A stretch of DNA of 23,663 nt from Betaproteobacteria bacterium (GTDB lineage: Bacteria > Pseudomonadota > Gammaproteobacteria > Burkholderiales > SG8-39), in NCBI GenBank assembly GCA_029858545.1, contig JAOUFA010000009.1, forward strand, positions 1-23,663, written 5' to 3'. Below are positions 1 to 6,534 of the stretch, piece by piece. Position 1 is the first letter of the stretch; each line of letters starts with the position of its first letter. Position numbers and translations under genes: made by a program. The notes beneath the pieces were generated by a model that saw nothing but the letters and a program-made list of their open reading frames with translations, searched no databases and was not told the origin of the DNA.

Positions 1-525
1 GCGCGGCTGCGCAGCCTGATCGAGTATTCGCGCCTCACGCTCAACGTCGAAGGACGCAAGGCTTTCGAGGGGCACCCGGCCCGGGAATTGCGCGGCTTCG
101 ACTGGATCAACGCGCTCGCGGCCGACAGTCGGCACGAGGACCGCGAAGCGCTGAAGTTCGCGCTGGCGACGCCGGCGGGCATGGTCGAATTGGAGGGCGG
201 CCGCCTGTGGTCTGCGGCAGGGCCCGACGGGGTGACCCTCGGCACGCAGCAGCGCCGCAACGAGCCCAAGGCATCGACCGCCTTCTGGGTCGATGCGCTG
301 CGCTGGCGTCTGCGCGATCGCTTCGCACTGCTCGAGCAGAAGACGGCGGGCGAGTTTGCCGTGCTGCGCCTGGTGAGCCGCGACGAGCCGCGTTTCGTCT
401 ACTGGGTCGCGCTGGCGGCGAAGGAGGAGAAGCTGTTCGTCGCGCAGGCGTATTTTCCTTCGCTCGAACGCGAACGCCGCGACGAGGCGCCCATCCGGGC
501 GAGCCTGAGTGGCGGGGTGAAATGA
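1..525 (+). CDS. DUF4349-like/lipoprotein-module fusion protein, 5' end missing
   Basis: The frame is open from base 1, so the gene starts outside the window; 174 codons are visible. An internal TTG at 88 is possible but the coding frame clearly continues upstream. The first ~45 residues (RLRSLIEYSRLTLNV ... FDWINAL) resemble the C-terminal end of the DUF4349-like protein encoded next door (RLRAMQHRIDFATVVVNF ... FAWLNGL). The last ~90 residues (FWVDALRWRL ... VYWVALAAKEEKLFV ... IRASL) resemble the lipoprotein encoded two genes downstream (FWQVALKERL ... SYLVALFVKDKNLVL ... IRASE). It therefore looks like a fusion of two modules that occur separately in the next two genes. The stop overlaps the next start (ATGA at 522-525), so the genes are cotranscribed. 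The N-terminus should hold a signal sequence, but it is not visible. Function unknown; a cell-envelope role is inferred from the neighbours. Confidence 0.8.
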   Translation, partial: ARLRSLIEYSRLTLNVEGRKAFEGHPARELRGFDWINALAADSRHEDREALKFALATPAGMVELEGGRLWSAAGPDGVTLGTQQRRNEPKASTAFWVDALRWRLRDRFALLEQKTAGEFAVLRLVSRDEPRFVYWVALAAKEEKLFVAQAYFPSLERERRDEAPIRASLSGGVK

Positions 526-1127
526 GTCCTCAACGTTTCGCCTGCCTGCTCCTGCTCGGGGGCGGGTTTGTTTCCGCCGCCATGGCGGTCGCGCCGCAGG
601 TCGAGGTTGGCGCGAGCCTGACCATCCAGGTGGCGGATCGCGACCAGACCGCCGCGCAGGCGATCGCCAAGGCCGAGGCCTTGGGCGGCTACTTCAGCAG
701 CATCGCCAACGATGCCGTCACGCTCAAATTGCCGGCGGCCAAGTCGCGCGAGATGATCGATTTCGTGAAGGCCCACTGGAAGCCGGTGGAGGAGAGCTAT
801 CGTGCACGGGACGTGGTGAGTGCGCTCGACCAGTCGCGCGCGCGTCTGAAGGCGAAGGAAGAACTCTATGCGCGGTTCCAGAAGTTGCTCGCCGCGGCGG
901 AAGCCGGCGATATCCTCGAAGTGGAGGCCGCCGCGAGCAAGCTGATCGGCGAAATCGAGTTGCTGAAGGGGCGGCTGCGCGCCATGCAGCATCGCATCGA
1001 CTTCGCCACGGTGGTGGTGAACTTCCGGCTGATGCAGCGCGAGCGTCCGCGTGACGACGGCAACTCGCCGTTCGCCTGGTTGAACGGGCTCGGGCTGGAC
1101 GCCCTGCTGCGCGGGTTCGAGCGATGA
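522..1127 (+). CDS. DUF4349-like periplasmic protein
   Basis: A 201-residue protein. The start ATG overlaps the previous stop by four bases. Residues 1-23 form a signal peptide (hydrophobic LLLLGGGFVSAAMA followed by VAP). The mature part follows the DUF4349 pattern: an N-terminal beta-rich stretch (VEVGASLTIQVADRDQTAAQ, then LGGYFSS and VTLKLPA), a helical, probably coiled-coil middle (residues about 95-155, rich in Ala, Glu, Lys and Leu), and a closing strand (RIDFATVVVNFRL). DUF4349 proteins are usually membrane-anchored; here the tail (FAWLNGLGLDALLRGF) is only weakly hydrophobic and no clear transmembrane helix is seen. The biochemical function of the family is unknown. It sits in an overlapping three-gene unit with a lipoprotein, which suggests an envelope complex. 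The family call is from pattern memory and could be tested with an HMM search. Confidence 0.8.
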   Translation: MSPQRFACLLLLGGGFVSAAMAVAPQVEVGASLTIQVADRDQTAAQAIAKAEALGGYFSSIANDAVTLKLPAAKSREMIDFVKAHWKPVEESYRARDVVSALDQSRARLKAKEELYARFQKLLAAAEAGDILEVEAAASKLIGEIELLKGRLRAMQHRIDFATVVVNFRLMQRERPRDDGNSPFAWLNGLGLDALLRGFER

Positions 1128-1588
1128 GCGCGGGGATGCGTGTCATCGCGCTGCTCGCGGGCGCCTGGCTGCTGGGCGGGTGCACGAGCGTGCCGCGCAC
1201 TGGAGCGCCGGCCGATTTCGGTGCCTATGAAGGCGTCGACTCGCTGCAGGCGGCGAGCTTTGATCGCGTGGTCTATCAGGTCAAGCGCGTGGAGAACAAG
1301 CCCTACGCCGACCTCGCGTTCTGGCAGGTGGCGTTGAAGGAGCGCCTCGTCAAGGCGGGCTATGTCGTCACCGCCGAGGGCGCCATCGAGGCGGGCGGGC
1401 AAAAGGGCTACTACCTCGAAACCACTGTGCCGCGCGGGAGCGCCGATTACAGCTACCTCGTGGCGCTCTTTGTGAAGGACAAGAACCTCGTGCTGATCGA
1501 GTCGGCCGGCGAACTGGCTGCCTACAGGGCGAAGCGCGAGAAGATCTTCGCCGCGATCAGGGCGAGCGAGCCGGGCGGGGGGCGGTAG
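1124..1588 (+). CDS. Small predicted lipoprotein paralogous to the C-terminal module of the first gene
   Basis: A 154-residue protein; ATG at 1124 overlaps the upstream TGA (ATGA). It begins with a lipoprotein signal: positively charged start, hydrophobic core (VIALLAGAWLL) and lipobox LGGC with Cys20 as the lipidated residue. The mature part contains FWQVALKERL, KGYYLETTVP, YSYLVALFVKDKNLVLIES and a C-terminal KREKIFAAIRAS helix. The same pattern occurs in the last ~90 residues of the gene that is cut by the left edge, so these two are paralogous modules. It is the last gene of the overlapping unit, followed by a 169-base gap that holds a possible hairpin. I recognise no named family. A lipid-anchored envelope role with the DUF4349-like partner is inference. 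Confidence 0.8.
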   Translation: MSAGMRVIALLAGAWLLGGCTSVPRTGAPADFGAYEGVDSLQAASFDRVVYQVKRVENKPYADLAFWQVALKERLVKAGYVVTAEGAIEAGGQKGYYLETTVPRGSADYSYLVALFVKDKNLVLIESAGELAAYRAKREKIFAAIRASEPGGGR

Positions 1589-1591
1589 GTT

Positions 1592-1608
1592 GGGCGGCGC
1601 AGCCGCCC
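1592..1608 (+). terminator. Possible terminator hairpin after the envelope unit
   Basis: A perfect 7-bp stem (GGGCGGC at 1592-1598 and GCCGCCC at 1602-1608) with a 3-base loop lies four bases after the stop of the lipoprotein gene. There is no following T run, so Rho-independent termination is uncertain. The rest of the gap to 1757 shows no clear sigma-70 promoter, although the promoter of the next operon should lie there. Confidence 0.3.
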
Positions 1609-1757
1609 GGGACGCAAGCGTACGCCAAATGACTCGGCGATCGTAGAAATCGATCAACTTCTGCGCAATCGGCATCATCGGGCGAACACTGCCGATGTTA
1701 TGTTCTCCCGGTAAGTGGCGTGCCTCGGCGCGGCCACGCGAATCGCGGAGAAGAAAA

Positions 1758-4757
1758 ATGGCCCTCGGTGCGATCAAGTTCTCGGCGCTGCTCTACGGCA
1801 TGCTGAAGGTGATGCGTTACCAGGCGCGCAGGCACCCGGCCTACGCGAAGCGTCTCGCGGAGAAGAATTTCACCGCGCAGATTCGCAGCTTCGACGGCGA
1901 GACGGGCCGCTGGTTCACTTTCCGCGACGGCCAGGTCAACTCGGGCGCCGGACTGCACCCCGATCCGAGAATCACGATCTCGGTGGCGAGCGCCGAACTG
2001 GGTGCGCGGCTGTTCACCCCCTGGGCGCCGCCGCTCGAGCGGGTCGAGGCGATGAAGAATTTCGATTTCAAGGCCGAAGGTCCCGACGACCTGGTGGTGT
2101 GGTTCACGCAGACGCTGCAGGGGATGCAGACGGCCGGCTGGCAATGGGGAACGCCGATGCCGGACGGCAGCATGCGCTACGTCAGCCACACCAACGGCGG
2201 GCCGCTGTTTGTCCACGTGAAGGACGGCAAGGTGGTGCGCCTGACGCCGATCGAATTTACCGAGGACGACGCGCCTTCCTGGACCATCCGTGCCCGCGGC
2301 AAGAGTTTCACCCCGCCGCGCAAGACCTCTGCGGCGCCGCATACGCTGTGCTGCAAGTCGACGCTGTATTCGCCCGACCGGCTGCTCTATCCGATGAAGC
2401 GGGTCGATTTCGATCCGAAGGGCGAGCGCAATCCGCAGAACCGCGGCGTCTCGGGCTACGAGCGCATCAGCTGGGACGAGGCACTCGATATCGTCTCGTC
2501 CGAAATCCAGCGCGTGAAAACCGAGCATGGCCAGGGTTCGATCGTCGCCAGCCACGGCTCGCATCACACCTGGGGCAACGTCGGCTACTACATCAGCGCG
2601 GCGTTCCGCTTCTTCAACGCGATCGGCTACACGCGCGTGGTGCACAACCCGGACAGCTGGGAGGGCTGGTACTGGGGCGCGATGCACCACTACGGCTACA
2701 GCATGCGCCTGGGCCAGACCGAGACCTACAGCCTGGTCGAGGACCTGATGAAGGAGGCCGAGATGGTGGTGTTCTGGTCGGCCGACCCGGAGTGCACGAG
2801 CGGTTCGTACAGCGCCTTCGAAGGCACGCCGCGCCGCCAGTGGCTGAAGGAACTCGGCATCGAGATCGTGCACATCGACCCGTACTACAACCACACCGCG
2901 GCGCTGCTCGGCGGCAAGTGGTTCGCGCCGCGCCCCGGCACCGACGCGGCGATGGCGATGGCGATCGCGCAGGTGTGGATGAGCGAAGGAACCTATGACA
3001 AGAAGTTCGTTGAAGAACGTTCGGTCGGTTTCGAGGTGTGGCGCGATTACATTCTCGGCAAGGACGACGGCATTCCGAAAACGCCCGAATGGCAGGAACC
3101 CGAAACGGGCGTGCCGGCGAAGGACGTGCGGGCGCTCGCGCGCCGCTGGGCGAAGAAGAAGACCTATCTCGGCGCGGGCGGCTGGGGTAACGGCCATGGC
3201 GGGGCCTGCCGCTCGGCGACCGGCATTCAGTGGGCGAGGTCGCTCGCCTGCCTCATCGCCATGCAGGGCATGGGAAAGCCGGGCGTCAACTTCGGCCACC
3301 TGCAATGGGGCACGCCGATCGACCTGCATTTCTATTTCCCCGGCTATGCCGACGGCGGGATGTCGGGCGACGTCGAGAATACCGGCGCGGCGATCAGCCT
3401 GTATCAGAGGATGCCGCAGTTGCCGAGCTTCAATCCGTCGATGCAGAAGATCCCGCGCCTGAGGATCCCCGAGGCGATCCTCGAAGGCAAGGCCGAAGGC
3501 TATCCGTGGAACGGCAAGACCATCGAGGGCCAGTTCCAGAAATTCAGCTATCCCGCGGCGGGGCATTCGCCGATCCGCATGTACTACAAGTACGGCGGCG
3601 CATCGATCGCCACGATGACCGAAACCAACCGCTACGTGAAGGCCTATCGCACGCCGAAGGTCGAGTTCGTCGTCAACCAGTCGATCTGGCTGGAGGGCGA
3701 AGCGAAGTTCGCCGACATTCTGCTGCCGGCCTGCACCCAGTTCGAACGCTGGGACATCAGCGAATTCGGCGGCACCGGCGGCTACGCGCTGCACGGGCAG
3801 ACGCAGATGAACCACCGCGTGATCCTCTTGCAGCACAAGTGCATCGAGCCGCTCGGCGAATCGAAGTCCGACTTCGAGATCTTCTCGCTGCTCGGCAGCC
3901 GGCTCGGTCTCGGCGCGTATTTTTCCGAGGGGATGAGCGATCTCGACTGGGTAAAACGCCAGTTCGACGCCTCCGATCTTCCCAAGCACATCTCGTGGAA
4001 GGAATTCCTGAAGAAGGGTTACTACGTGGTGCCGGCGCTCGAAGAAGGGCGGCGCGATCCGCCGTCGCTGCGCTGGTTCTACGAAGGGCGCAAGAAGGAC
4101 GTGCCCGAGCCGCACCCGCTGCCCGGCGATTATGGCCGCCAGTACCTCGAGGGACTGCAGACCCAGTCGGGCAAGTTCGAATTCGAGTGTTCGAGCCTGA
4201 AGCGCTTCGACCCGGACGACCCCGAGCGGCCGCCGATCGTCAAGTACCTGCCGTCCTGGGAGGGCAGGCAAACCAAGGATTTGTTCGAGAAATATCCGCT
4301 GCAGATGATCTCGCCGCATCCGCGCTTCACCTACCACACCATGTCCGACGGCAAGCAGAGCCCGGTGAACGACATCGAGGAGCATCGCTTCCTCAAGGAC
4401 GGCTATTACTGGTGGGTGATGCGCATGAACGCCGACGATGCGCGCGAGCGCGGCATCAAGCATCACGACCTGGTCAAGATGTACAACGATCGCGGCGCGG
4501 TGGTGTGCGCGGCGCACGTGACCGAGCGCCTGCCGCGCGGCACGGTGCACTCGTACGAGTCCTCCGCCGTGTACGACCCGATGGGGGTGCCGGGCGAGTC
4601 GCTTGACCGCGGCGGTTGCGTCAATCAGCTGACGCCCAAGCGCTCGATCGCGGCGAAGGTCACCGGCACCGCGGCCAATTCGTGCCTGGTGCAGGTCGTT
4701 CCGTGGGACGGCAAGCCGCACCCGGTCGCCGCCTACGCCGAAGCGGCACGGGTCTAG
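1758..4757 (+). CDS. Molybdopterin oxidoreductase, transhydroxylase/resorcinol hydroxylase-type large subunit with N-terminal SCP2-like domain
   Basis: A 999-residue protein starting at ATG 1758, with GGAG at 1747-1750; an in-frame ATG at 1695 lacks a good ribosome site. Residues about 20-125 resemble an SCP2 sterol-carrier domain (IRSFDGETGRWFTFRDGQV, then PDPRITISVAS, then FDFKAEGPDD). From about 140 it matches the catalytic subunit of pyrogallol-phloroglucinol transhydroxylase (Pelobacter acidigallici) and resorcinol hydroxylase (Azoarcus anaerobius). No N-terminal Fe4S4 cysteine motif is present, as in that family. His269 (SHHTWGNVGY) and Asp299-Ser300 (NPDSWEGW) sit where, from memory, transhydroxylase has catalytic His144, Asp174 and the Mo ligand Ser175; the offset of 125 equals the extra domain. 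Tyr530 (YFPGY) may be Tyr404. No Tat signal, so it is probably cytoplasmic. The next gene encodes the Fe-S partner, 14 bases on. Reaction inferred: water-derived or intermolecular hydroxyl transfer on a phenolic ring; substrate unknown. Confidence 0.88.
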   Translation: MALGAIKFSALLYGMLKVMRYQARRHPAYAKRLAEKNFTAQIRSFDGETGRWFTFRDGQVNSGAGLHPDPRITISVASAELGARLFTPWAPPLERVEAMKNFDFKAEGPDDLVVWFTQTLQGMQTAGWQWGTPMPDGSMRYVSHTNGGPLFVHVKDGKVVRLTPIEFTEDDAPSWTIRARGKSFTPPRKTSAAPHTLCCKSTLYSPDRLLYPMKRVDFDPKGERNPQNRGVSGYERISWDEALDIVSSEIQRVKTEHGQGSIVASHGSHHTWGNVGYYISAAFRFFNAIGYTRVVHNPDSWEGWYWGAMHHYGYSMRLGQTETYSLVEDLMKEAEMVVFWSADPECTSGSYSAFEGTPRRQWLKELGIEIVHIDPYYNHTAALLGGKWFAPRPGTDAAMAMAIAQVWMSEGTYDKKFVEERSVGFEVWRDYILGKDDGIPKTPEWQEPETGVPAKDVRALARRWAKKKTYLGAGGWGNGHGGACRSATGIQWARSLACLIAMQGMGKPGVNFGHLQWGTPIDLHFYFPGYADGGMSGDVENTGAAISLYQRMPQLPSFNPSMQKIPRLRIPEAILEGKAEGYPWNGKTIEGQFQKFSYPAAGHSPIRMYYKYGGASIATMTETNRYVKAYRTPKVEFVVNQSIWLEGEAKFADILLPACTQFERWDISEFGGTGGYALHGQTQMNHRVILLQHKCIEPLGESKSDFEIFSLLGSRLGLGAYFSEGMSDLDWVKRQFDASDLPKHISWKEFLKKGYYVVPALEEGRRDPPSLRWFYEGRKKDVPEPHPLPGDYGRQYLEGLQTQSGKFEFECSSLKRFDPDDPERPPIVKYLPSWEGRQTKDLFEKYPLQMISPHPRFTYHTMSDGKQSPVNDIEEHRFLKDGYYWWVMRMNADDARERGIKHHDLVKMYNDRGAVVCAAHVTERLPRGTVHSYESSAVYDPMGVPGESLDRGGCVNQLTPKRSIAAKVTGTAANSCLVQVVPWDGKPHPVAAYAEAARV

Positions 4758-4771
4758 CAGGGGGAAGCGCC

Positions 4772-5629
4772 ATGAAGAAATGGAATCTCGTCATCGATGT
4801 GCCGAAGTGCTTCAACTGCAATGCCTGCGCGCTCGTATGCCACGACGAGTACTACGACAACGAATTCCCGGGGGTCGCCGCCTCGATGCCGCGCCTGGGA
4901 CACCGCTGGATCGACATCCGCCAGCGCGAGACCGGCAAATTCCCCGTGGTCGAGGTGTCGTACCTGCCGGTTACCTGCAACCACTGCGACAACCCGCCCT
5001 GCATGAAGGCGGCGAAGGACGGCGCGGTGACAAAGCGTGAGGACGGCATCGTCATCATCGACCCGGTCAAGGCGAAAGGCCAGAAGCAGCTCGTCGCCGC
5101 CTGCCCGTACGGCGCGATCTGGTGGAACGAGGAGAAGCAGCTGCCGCAGGCCTGGCCGTTCGATGCGCATCTGCTCGACGCGGGCTGGAAGGAAACGCGC
5201 GGCGCGCAGGTTTGCCCGACGCGGGCGATGACCGCGATCCACGTCGACGACGAGGAGATGCAGCGCAGGGTGCGCGAGGAAAAACTTGAAGTTCTGCACC
5301 CGGAGTACGGCACCAAGCCGCGCGTGTACTACCGCAACCTCGACCGCTGGACCAAGGTGTTCGTCGCCGGCAGCGTGGCGGGCGAGATCGGCGGCGTCAT
5401 CGAGTGCGTCGAGGGCGCGAAACTGACGCTGGAAAAGGATGGCCGGGAAATCGCACGGGCGACGAGCGATCCCTACGGAGACTTCCGCTTCAGCGGCCTC
5501 GCCGAGGGCAGCGGAAGCTACCGGCTGCACATCACGGATCCGCGTTTCGCGGCGAAGGCGCTCGAGGTCACGCTCGGGCAGAGCGCGGTGCTCGACAACA
5601 TCGTACTGGATACCCGCCCGGCCGCTTGA
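4772..5629 (+). CDS. Iron-sulfur small subunit of the transhydroxylase-like enzyme, with C-terminal Ig-like domain
   Basis: A 285-residue protein; ATG 4772 follows GGGGAAG (4761-4767). Residues 1-160 are a bacterial-type ferredoxin domain with CxxCxxCxxxC (Cys13, 16, 19, 23), CxxCxxxxC (Cys69, 72, 77), CPYG (Cys111) and CPT (Cys148). Residues about 200-285 form a beta-rich, carboxypeptidase-regulatory/Ig-like domain (GGVIECVEGAKLTL ... GDFRFSGL ... YRLHI). The same order is found in the transhydroxylase small subunit (about 274 residues), which carries three [4Fe-4S] clusters. Here the stretch aligned with its KCTMCAHLLD...PRCAHNC region reads AWPFDAHLLD...TRGAQVC, so three of the four cysteines there are Trp, Asp and Gly. 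The remaining cysteines support two clusters, leaving Cys23 without partners. The role would be electron transfer to or from the Mo site of the large subunit encoded just upstream. Confidence 0.88.
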   Translation: MKKWNLVIDVPKCFNCNACALVCHDEYYDNEFPGVAASMPRLGHRWIDIRQRETGKFPVVEVSYLPVTCNHCDNPPCMKAAKDGAVTKREDGIVIIDPVKAKGQKQLVAACPYGAIWWNEEKQLPQAWPFDAHLLDAGWKETRGAQVCPTRAMTAIHVDDEEMQRRVREEKLEVLHPEYGTKPRVYYRNLDRWTKVFVAGSVAGEIGGVIECVEGAKLTLEKDGREIARATSDPYGDFRFSGLAEGSGSYRLHITDPRFAAKALEVTLGQSAVLDNIVLDTRPAA

Positions 5630-5654
5630 GGACGGGCCCACCCTGGAGGAGCGA

Positions 5655-6068
5655 ATGGCGTATATCTTTCATGAGGACCAATTGCCGGCCCTGCTGTCCA
5701 CCGTGCCGGGACGCGAGCGCGTGTTCTTCGTGAGCAAGGAACTCACCAAGACCGACGCGATGCTCGCGGGCATCATGCACTACAAGAAGGGGGCGGCGTC
5801 CCCGTTGCACCAGCACGCGAACTGCGAGCATTTCTACTTCATCATGGAGGGCAAGGCCACGGTCGAGACCGCCGAGGGTACCCGCGAGGTCGGCCCGGGC
5901 GATCTGGCCTTCTTCCCGGCGGACAACCGGCATCGGCTGCGCGCGCTCGAGCCGCTGTTCTACTTCGAGTATCAGGCGCCCAATCAGTTCAAGACCACCA
6001 TCCTCGAAGGCACGCAGGACGATCTCCTCTGGGAGCATCGGGACGGGAAGGTCTGGGTGCAGAGCTGA
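5655..6068 (+). CDS. Cupin-2 domain protein with intact metal site
   Basis: A 137-residue single-domain cupin. Start ATG 5655 follows GGAGGAG (5645-5651). Motif 1 is complete: Gly46 then His52, His54, Glu58 and Gly66 (PLHQHANCEHFYFIMEG). Motif 2 (PGDLAFFPADNRHR) supplies His93. These are the usual four ligands for Fe, Mn, Ni or Zn in small cupins. It lies 25 bases after the Fe-S subunit gene and is translated in the same direction, so it belongs to the molybdoenzyme operon. Small cupins of this kind act as dioxygenases, isomerases, decarboxylases or sensors; the sequence does not decide between these. Given the neighbours, action on the phenolic or enolic product of the upstream enzyme is a reasonable but unproven guess. 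Confidence 0.88.
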   Translation: MAYIFHEDQLPALLSTVPGRERVFFVSKELTKTDAMLAGIMHYKKGAASPLHQHANCEHFYFIMEGKATVETAEGTREVGPGDLAFFPADNRHRLRALEPLFYFEYQAPNQFKTTILEGTQDDLLWEHRDGKVWVQS

Positions 6069-6087
6069 GGTCGGAGGAGCGCCGTTG

Positions 6088-6138
6088 TCTCCGCTTCTTG
6101 CGTGTCTGCAGAAAGCGCAGACACGCAAGAAGCGGAGA
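6088..6138. repeat. Perfect 22-bp inverted repeat between the two cupin genes
   Basis: The left arm is 6088-6109 and the right arm 6117-6138; they are exact reverse complements over all 22 bases, separated by a 7-base loop. In RNA this would be a very stable hairpin. It lies 20 bases after the first cupin stop and 48 bases before the second cupin start. No T run follows on either strand, so it is not a classical terminator. Possible roles: partial terminator, mRNA-stabilising or processing hairpin that uncouples upstream from downstream expression, or a dispersed palindromic element. Confidence 0.92.
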
Positions 6139-6186
6139 TCGGTGAAGGTCAAAACCGCCCATGACAACGATCACAGGAGATTTTCT

Positions 6187-6534
6187 ATGACCACCACATT
6201 CATCAAGACGGGCGATTGCGCGAGGAAGAAGGTGCCCGGCGCGGGCGAGGTCGCGGAGATCATGAACCAGACGCTGTGCGGGGCGAAGAACGGTCTTGGC
6301 ATGCTGCGCTGGCTGGGTGCTGGAGAGAAGCTCGACGCGCAGGCGAAAAGCGGCGAGCATCAGCTCGTCTACCTCATGGAAGGCAGCGCGGTCATCGGCC
6401 TCAAGGGCAAGGATTACGAGGTCGGCAAGGGTGCGGGCGTCTATCTGGGCCCCGACGAAGCGGCGAGCATCCGCCACGCCGGCGGTGGCACGCTCAAGCT
6501 CTTTCATCTGGTGGTGCCGAAGCTGCCCGCGTGA
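6187..6534 (+). CDS. Cupin-like protein with degenerate metal site
   Basis: A 115-residue protein; ATG 6187 is preceded by AGGAG at 6175-6179. An in-frame start further upstream would run through the perfect hairpin and has no ribosome site. The cupin core is recognisable (HQLVYLMEGSAVIGLKGKDYEVGKGAGVYLGPDEAASIRHAGGG). The HxH pair of motif 1 is missing: the stretch GAGEKLDAQAKSGEHQ keeps Glu57 but has Asp50, Ala51 and Gln52 where the two histidines would lie. His97 in motif 2 remains. It probably binds metal weakly or not at all, and may be a binding or sensing protein. Its stop overlaps the GTG start of the second molybdopterin enzyme (GTGA at 6531-6534), indicating translational coupling. 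Confidence 0.85.
   Translation: MTTTFIKTGDCARKKVPGAGEVAEIMNQTLCGAKNGLGMLRWLGAGEKLDAQAKSGEHQLVYLMEGSAVIGLKGKDYEVGKGAGVYLGPDEAASIRHAGGGTLKLFHLVVPKLPA

Noticed and set aside
1698..4721. Very long open frame (about 1000 codons) on the minus strand, opposite the transhydroxylase-like gene
   Set aside because: It is an antisense shadow produced by G/C-rich third positions; its translation is rich in Arg, Ala, His and Leu with no recognisable domain, while the plus-strand protein is clearly a known family.
6085..6186. Upstream in-frame start for the second cupin that would translate the hairpin
   Set aside because: It would translate through the perfect 22-bp hairpin and add a basic, non-cupin segment; AGGAG at 6175-6179 supports ATG 6187.
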